Assembly (NCBI GenBank): GCA_002337125.1 | Contig: DDFJ01000004.1 | Span: 2,097,889 to 2,161,888 of the forward strand | Direction: 5' to 3' | Length of the DNA: 64,000 nucleotides | From: Chitinophagaceae bacterium UBA1931 | GTDB lineage: Bacteria; Bacteroidota; Bacteroidia; Chitinophagales; Chitinophagaceae | Shown here: in pieces, positions 59,747 through 64,000 of the stretch | How positions within the stretch are numbered: the first letter of the stretch is position 1 | How the letters are laid out: the number at the start of each line of letters is the position of its first letter | Made by a program: the position numbers and the translations under genes | The notes under the pieces: model-generated | Databases searched by the model: none | Seen by the model: only the letters and a program-made list of their open reading frames with translations | Told to the model about the DNA's origin: nothing

Positions 59747-60466
59747 ATGCCGGCAACCGGACTGCTTGACGAAAAGAATGCTGCTTTGTGGCAATACCTG
59801 CATGAGCGGTTTCAGATAGAAATACGCCGTGAAAACAGGGGTGATTACCTTTTACTGAGCAAGGGAGGTGAGACAATTATCAGTGTACCCAACGATAAAG
59901 CTGAGCCCGCAGCTTTTACGCACGAACTGCTGCATGTGGCCCTGAAGAATAATGAAATTTATATTGGAAGTGACCTTACAATGATGGTTGAAAAAAACGA
60001 AGTGCTTTCAAAATTTTACAGCCGTAAATTACTGGACCATACTGCTAACTGCCTTGAACACATGAAAATGTTTCCTTTATTTATCAGCATGGGTTACCCT
60101 GCTGAAACATTTGATGCAGATTATCAGCAACCCAAGCTGACCAATAAAGATCTTCAACAGATTAAAGAACATTTCAGAAGCCGTATTTTTTTTAAGTTTT
60201 ATTATCATAGAATCGGAATTGAATATTTCATCGAAAAATATTTTGCAGCCCGTGCATGCCCTAATCCTGAATTTGACTACAGCAAACAATTACAACAATT
60301 AAAAAAAACAGCCCCTATATTATACGGCATCCTGGACAGGTTTACAACAAGCTGGATGAGTTTTGATGAACGAACGATGAACCATGTTACAAACAGTTAC
60401 CGCCCTTTTGTAAATGATTTTGTAACAGAGCTGGAACATTGGGCAAAGGGGAAGACGATTATATAG
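59747..60466 (+). CDS. HExxH-motif protein, putative zinc metallopeptidase
   Basis: The 239-residue protein has AAFTHELLHVALKNNEIYIG, an HExxH motif (His59 to His63) in an N-terminal domain. The rest is helical (DHTANCLEHMKMFPLFISMG, then FFKFYYHRIGIEYFIEKYF). There is no signal peptide, so it is probably cytoplasmic. No family is recognised, and the third metal ligand could not be picked out. It stands in the accessory island after DinD. An effector protease or a peptidase-like regulator is possible. Confidence 0.55.
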   Translation: MPATGLLDEKNAALWQYLHERFQIEIRRENRGDYLLLSKGGETIISVPNDKAEPAAFTHELLHVALKNNEIYIGSDLTMMVEKNEVLSKFYSRKLLDHTANCLEHMKMFPLFISMGYPAETFDADYQQPKLTNKDLQQIKEHFRSRIFFKFYYHRIGIEYFIEKYFAARACPNPEFDYSKQLQQLKKTAPILYGILDRFTTSWMSFDERTMNHVTNSYRPFVNDFVTELEHWAKGKTII

Positions 60467-60886
60467 AAGAAAGCCGGTAGCCGATAGTCTTTAGCCGGTA
60501 GTTGTTAGTGAAGAAGTCGTGAGCATATTTTTTCACACAGTTATTTTGCATACTCATTTTATTTTTTGTGCAGGTGAAGTAAAGTATGTTAACAGTTAAC
60601 AATCATTGCTCTGCGTATTTTCACTAAGATTCATCATTATTTTTTTCTTTTTTATACAGCTGTAATTGTCACGCACCTGTAAGAACATAGCAGTAAAGAA
60701 ATGATTATTTAATTTACTGATAAATAAGTTATGGTTTGCTATTTGATATATCAATTCATCCTGTTATTTTCGTTCTGAACCTGATCATTGTCCCCTCCGA
60801 TTATTTTTCTTTTTACCCTTTTACCCGGATCTTATTTGTAGAATAAGGTATGTTTTATACGTGATTATTTAACTATAAAGCAATAT
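60467..60886. other. 420-base gap before the two-component genes
   Basis: The first 50 bases carry the AGCCGGTAG repeat. The remainder is AT-rich, and CTTATTTG near 60830 could be a weak -7 box for the kinase gene. No gene was found. Confidence 0.35.
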
Positions 60887-62794
60887 ATGGGCATTGGGAA
60901 TAAATTGTTTTATCAACGGCTTTTTGAAACAGCACCCGGTCTTTATTTAGTACTGGATACTGCATTAAACATTGCGGCTGTAAGCAATGCTTACCTGCAT
61001 GCCACCAATACAAACCGTGAACAGATTAACGGGAAATACCTGTTTGATATTTTTCCTGATAACCCGGACGACCCGGCTGCAGATGGTGTTTCTAATTTAC
61101 TTGCTTCACTGCGGTATGTGATACGGCATGGCAAGCCGCATAAAATGGAACTGCAGAAATATGATGTGCGAAGAGAGGATGGAACATTTGAGGAACGCTG
61201 GTGGAGACCGTTGAATACACCGGTGCTGAATGATGATGGTGTGGTAGAGTATGTGATACACCAGGTGGAGGATGTAACAGAGATGAAAAGATTACGTGCA
61301 GAAGAAATTGTTCAGCGAAGAAACCTGCATGAAAGTAACCGCTTACTGCAGGAAGAGATGAAAGAACGTAAGCGAACAGAAGACCAGATACTGACGATTT
61401 TTGAAGCTGCTCCTGATGCCATTATTGTGATTGATAAAAACGGTGCGATTGTTAACTGGAATATCATGGCCACTCAACTTTTTGGATGGAGTGCCGAAGA
61501 AATAACCGGGCAACGTATAATTGATCATATTATACCTGCGAAGTATGAAACAGTTTTAGAACAGGGGCTGCAGCATTTTTTGCGCACAGGAAAAAGTCAT
61601 GTGCTTAATAAGACCATTGAAATCAAGGCCATCAAAAAAAACAAAACAGAATTTGATGTTGCCATACGTATTGCTGCTGTACGGTCGAAAGATGATTACC
61701 TGTTTGTTGGTTTTTTACGTGACATCACCGAACAAAAAAAATCAGAGATCAAATTTAAAGGATTGCTTGAGTCGGCACCCGATGCCATGATCATCACTGA
61801 TGATAAGGGAGACATTGTGCTTGTGAACCAGCAGGCAGTGAGCATGTTTGGTTATGAAAAGAATGAGATTAACGGGAAAAGAGTTGAGATGCTGGTGCCT
61901 GATGAATTAAAACAACTTCATGCAGAAAACAGGGAAGGATATTATCATGATCCGAAAGTACGGGAGATGGGTGCAGGGCTGGAATTGTATGCTGTGCATA
62001 AGAATGGTGCAAAGTTTCCGGTGGAAATCAGTTTATCGCCTTTGCATACTGCAGATGGATTACTTGTTGCAGCTGCTGTGCGTGATATTACCGAACGTAA
62101 ACGATCGGAAGAAGCATTGCTTGAACTGAATAAAGAACTGGAGTCATTTACTTATTCTGTATCGCATGATCTGCGGTCGCCGTTACGCATCATTGACGGG
62201 TATGCTGATATACTTGTTACAGATTACTCATCGGTGATGAATGAAGAAGGGCACCAGTTTCTTGAAGTGATTAAACAGAATGCGCAGAAGATGGGACAGC
62301 TGATTGATGACCTGCTGAATTTATCAAGAGCAGGGCGTAAAGAACTTTCTGTTTTTACTGTAAACATGAACCAGCTGGTAAAGCCGATTATTGATGAACA
62401 ATTAATGGTAAGCGGAATTGAAGCAAAAATTATATCGGAGAAGCTGGAACCTGCAGTGTGCGACAGTAACCTGATTAAACAGGTATGGCAGAACCTGATT
62501 AACAATGCAATTAAATATTCGTCCAAAACAAAAGAACCTATTGTTCATATTGAATCGGAACGGAACAATCATGAAGTTATTTATTCTGTAAGTGATAATG
62601 GTGCAGGTTTTGATATGAAGTATGCTGATAAACTGTTTGGTGTATTTCAACGATTGCATAAGGCTACAGAATTTTCGGGAACAGGTGTGGGACTGGCATT
62701 GGTGAAACGGATTGTTAATAAACATGGCGGAAGAGTTTGGGCTGAATCAATTACCGGGAAAGGTGCAAGGTTTTTTTTCAGTCTGCCGGTGTGA
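60887..62794 (+). CDS. Multi-PAS histidine kinase
   Basis: The 635-residue soluble protein has three PAS domains. The first begins LFETAPGLYLVLDTALNIAA near 14 and has a PAC tail EYVIHQVEDVTEMKR. The second begins FEAAPDAIIVIDKNGAIVNW near 170. The third begins LLESAPDAMIITDDKGDIVL near 290. A HisKA domain (YSVSHDLRSPLRIIDGYADI) and an ATPase domain (NNAIKYSSKTKEP, DNGAGFDMKYADKLFGVFQR, GTGVGLALVKRIV) follow. No transmembrane segment is seen. The layout resembles phytochrome-type and other cytoplasmic light/redox kinases, but the ligand is unknown. It is followed by two receiver genes, probably one operon. Confidence 0.9.
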   Translation: MGIGNKLFYQRLFETAPGLYLVLDTALNIAAVSNAYLHATNTNREQINGKYLFDIFPDNPDDPAADGVSNLLASLRYVIRHGKPHKMELQKYDVRREDGTFEERWWRPLNTPVLNDDGVVEYVIHQVEDVTEMKRLRAEEIVQRRNLHESNRLLQEEMKERKRTEDQILTIFEAAPDAIIVIDKNGAIVNWNIMATQLFGWSAEEITGQRIIDHIIPAKYETVLEQGLQHFLRTGKSHVLNKTIEIKAIKKNKTEFDVAIRIAAVRSKDDYLFVGFLRDITEQKKSEIKFKGLLESAPDAMIITDDKGDIVLVNQQAVSMFGYEKNEINGKRVEMLVPDELKQLHAENREGYYHDPKVREMGAGLELYAVHKNGAKFPVEISLSPLHTADGLLVAAAVRDITERKRSEEALLELNKELESFTYSVSHDLRSPLRIIDGYADILVTDYSSVMNEEGHQFLEVIKQNAQKMGQLIDDLLNLSRAGRKELSVFTVNMNQLVKPIIDEQLMVSGIEAKIISEKLEPAVCDSNLIKQVWQNLINNAIKYSSKTKEPIVHIESERNNHEVIYSVSDNGAGFDMKYADKLFGVFQRLHKATEFSGTGVGLALVKRIVNKHGGRVWAESITGKGARFFFSLPV

Positions 62795-62824
62795 GTATTT
62801 GCTTATCATCATTTAATAAATACT

Positions 62825-63274
62825 ATGGAACCATTTGAAATTGAAATTCTTCTTGTGGAAGATAATCCGCATGAAGCAGAGCTGACCATCCGGAGTTTGA
62901 AACGCCATCACCTGGCCAACAAATTAAAACTGATTGATGATGGTGCTGATGCGATTGATTTTATTTTTTCGGAGAACAAGGATGGCACAGATCCGAAAAA
63001 TATGTTCAACCCCAAACTGGTTTTACTTGATCTGAAACTACCCCGTGTTGATGGTTTGGAAATTCTGCGGCGGATGAAAGCAGATGAACGTACAAAGTAT
63101 ATTCCTGTTGTGATTTTAACCTCATCGAAAGAAGAGAAGGATATTATTGACAGTTACCAGCTTGGTGCCAACAGTTATATTGTTAAGCCTGTGAATTTTC
63201 AATCGTTCTCCAAAGTTGTTGAAGAACTTGGACTGTACTGGCTGGTGCTGAATCAGCCTTCACCTAAATATTAA
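62825..63274 (+). CDS. CheY/Rcp1-like single-domain response regulator
   Basis: The 149-residue protein is one receiver domain: acidic pair in LLVEDNPHEAEL, phospho-acceptor Asp69 in VLLDLKLPRVDGLE, the threonine in VVILTSSKEEKD and lysine in YIVKPVNF. It resembles Rcp1, the partner of cyanobacterial phytochrome kinases. With no output domain it works as a phosphate shuttle or by protein contact. It lies 30 bases after the kinase gene. Confidence 0.9.
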   Translation: MEPFEIEILLVEDNPHEAELTIRSLKRHHLANKLKLIDDGADAIDFIFSENKDGTDPKNMFNPKLVLLDLKLPRVDGLEILRRMKADERTKYIPVVILTSSKEEKDIIDSYQLGANSYIVKPVNFQSFSKVVEELGLYWLVLNQPSPKY

Positions 63275-63277
63275 CTT

Positions 63278-64000
63278 ATGAATCCTGAATTAAAGATTTT
63301 ATTATTGGAAGATAATCCTGCAGATGCTGTTCTTGTGCAGCTGATGCTGCGCAGAAACGGATTGCAGTTTAGTGCAGTTGTTGCCGGTGACGAATATGAG
63401 TTTCTTACTGCAATTAATTCAACCACATTTGATGTGGTGCTGGCAGATAATGCGCTGCCTCAATACAGTTCGCTTGAAGCGCTCAATATTGTGCGTGAAA
63501 AAAGTCCATACGTTGCTTTTATACTTGTTACGGGTACTGTATCGGAAGAATTTGCTGTGCATATTATTCAACTGGGAGCTGATGATTATATCCTGAAGAA
63601 TAATCTTACCAGGCTGCCTGCTGCTATCAGTAAAGCCATTGAACGTAAAAGAATACAACGGGAAAAAGAAATGGAAAAAGATTTGTCTGATTCCATCATC
63701 AACAGTTTGCCGGGTGTTTTTTATCTCATTGATAAAAACGGAAAGTATTTGCGCTGGAATAAAAACATGGAACGGTTATCGGGCTATACAGCAAAAGAGA
63801 TTTCTGAAATGCGTCCTGAAGATTTTTTTAACCATGACAAAAAAGAATATGTTACTGCATGGATTAAAGAAGTGTTTACAAAAGGATATTCAGAGATTGA
63901 AACCGTTTTTATTTCAAAGAACGGAGAAGAGATTGCGTTTTACTTTACGGGAATGGCAACTGAGTTTAACGAGGAAGAATGCCTTATAGGAATTGGTTTT
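63278..64000 (+). CDS. Receiver-PAS protein, truncated by the window edge
   Basis: The frame starts ATG 63278, 3 bases after the previous stop, and runs 241 codons to the edge. It begins with a receiver domain (ILLLEDNPADAVLVQLMLRR; phospho-acceptor Asp57 in VVLADNALPQYSSLE; YILKNNLTRLP). A PAS domain follows (GVFYLIDKNGKYLRWNKNME, RLSGYTAKEISEMRPEDFF). A kinase or further PAS domains may lie beyond the edge. It is likely the next step in the relay from the kinase upstream. Confidence 0.85.
   Translation, partial: MNPELKILLLEDNPADAVLVQLMLRRNGLQFSAVVAGDEYEFLTAINSTTFDVVLADNALPQYSSLEALNIVREKSPYVAFILVTGTVSEEFAVHIIQLGADDYILKNNLTRLPAAISKAIERKRIQREKEMEKDLSDSIINSLPGVFYLIDKNGKYLRWNKNMERLSGYTAKEISEMRPEDFFNHDKKEYVTAWIKEVFTKGYSEIETVFISKNGEEIAFYFTGMATEFNEEECLIGIGF

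Overview
The window is chromosomal DNA from a member of the Bacteroidota, most likely the Chitinophagaceae. The signs are a SusC/SusD pair, two large secreted proteins that end in T9SS-type sorting domains, TAnnTTTG promoter boxes, a kdp operon with a split KdpD, and many lipoproteins whose lipobox cysteine is followed by lysines. No rRNA, tRNA or CRISPR array was seen.

Layout. 1-2.7 kb: the end of one gene, a Rhs/YD-repeat surface protein and a CvfB-like S1 RNA-binding protein. 2.8-10.6 kb, all minus strand: heme-motif lipoprotein, HAD phosphatase, APH-fold kinase, glutamine-synthetase-family ligase, PfkB sugar kinase and a large AsmA-like protein. 11.6-14.1 kb: glycine-rich T9SS cargo and a lipoprotein, convergent over paired terminators. 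14.5-20.4 kb: a four-gene module of a TPR-CHAT protease-like protein and a PKD/beta-barrel protein, divergent from an ECF sigma factor coupled to a membrane TPR protein. 20.6-31.8 kb: a HabA-like membrane protein, then a potassium-uptake locus read leftwards. The locus runs NtrC-type regulator, micropeptide, kdpF, kdpA, kdpB, kdpC, an outer-membrane porin, a stand-alone KdpD sensor domain and a separate histidine kinase.

31.8-38 kb holds a SprB/Ig-repeat T9SS protein between two gene-poor blocks of structured interspersed repeats. One hairpin in them shows compensatory base changes between copies. 38-45 kb: an AraC-type DNA-binding-domain-only protein, a small exported peptide and a susC-susD-tlpA nutrient-uptake operon. 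A rod-like ncRNA candidate with 6S-like architecture lies just upstream of susC.

45.3-60.5 kb is a visibly more AT-rich accessory or defence island. It has an HTH protein, three consecutive genes that each carry an RN-x3-H HEPN-type motif, and a complete type I Wadjet operon (jetABCD). It continues with a DNA/RNA non-specific nuclease, an HNH endonuclease, a zinc-ribbon peptide carrying a piece of the interspersed repeat, a DinD homologue and an HExxH protein. The last 3.5 kb is a PAS histidine kinase followed by two receiver proteins, the second running off the edge.

The most promising candidates for undescribed biology are the HEPN trio beside Wadjet, the CHAT/PKD-barrel/ECF-sigma module, the second micropeptide beside kdpF, the covarying repeat hairpin and the 6S-like RNA.
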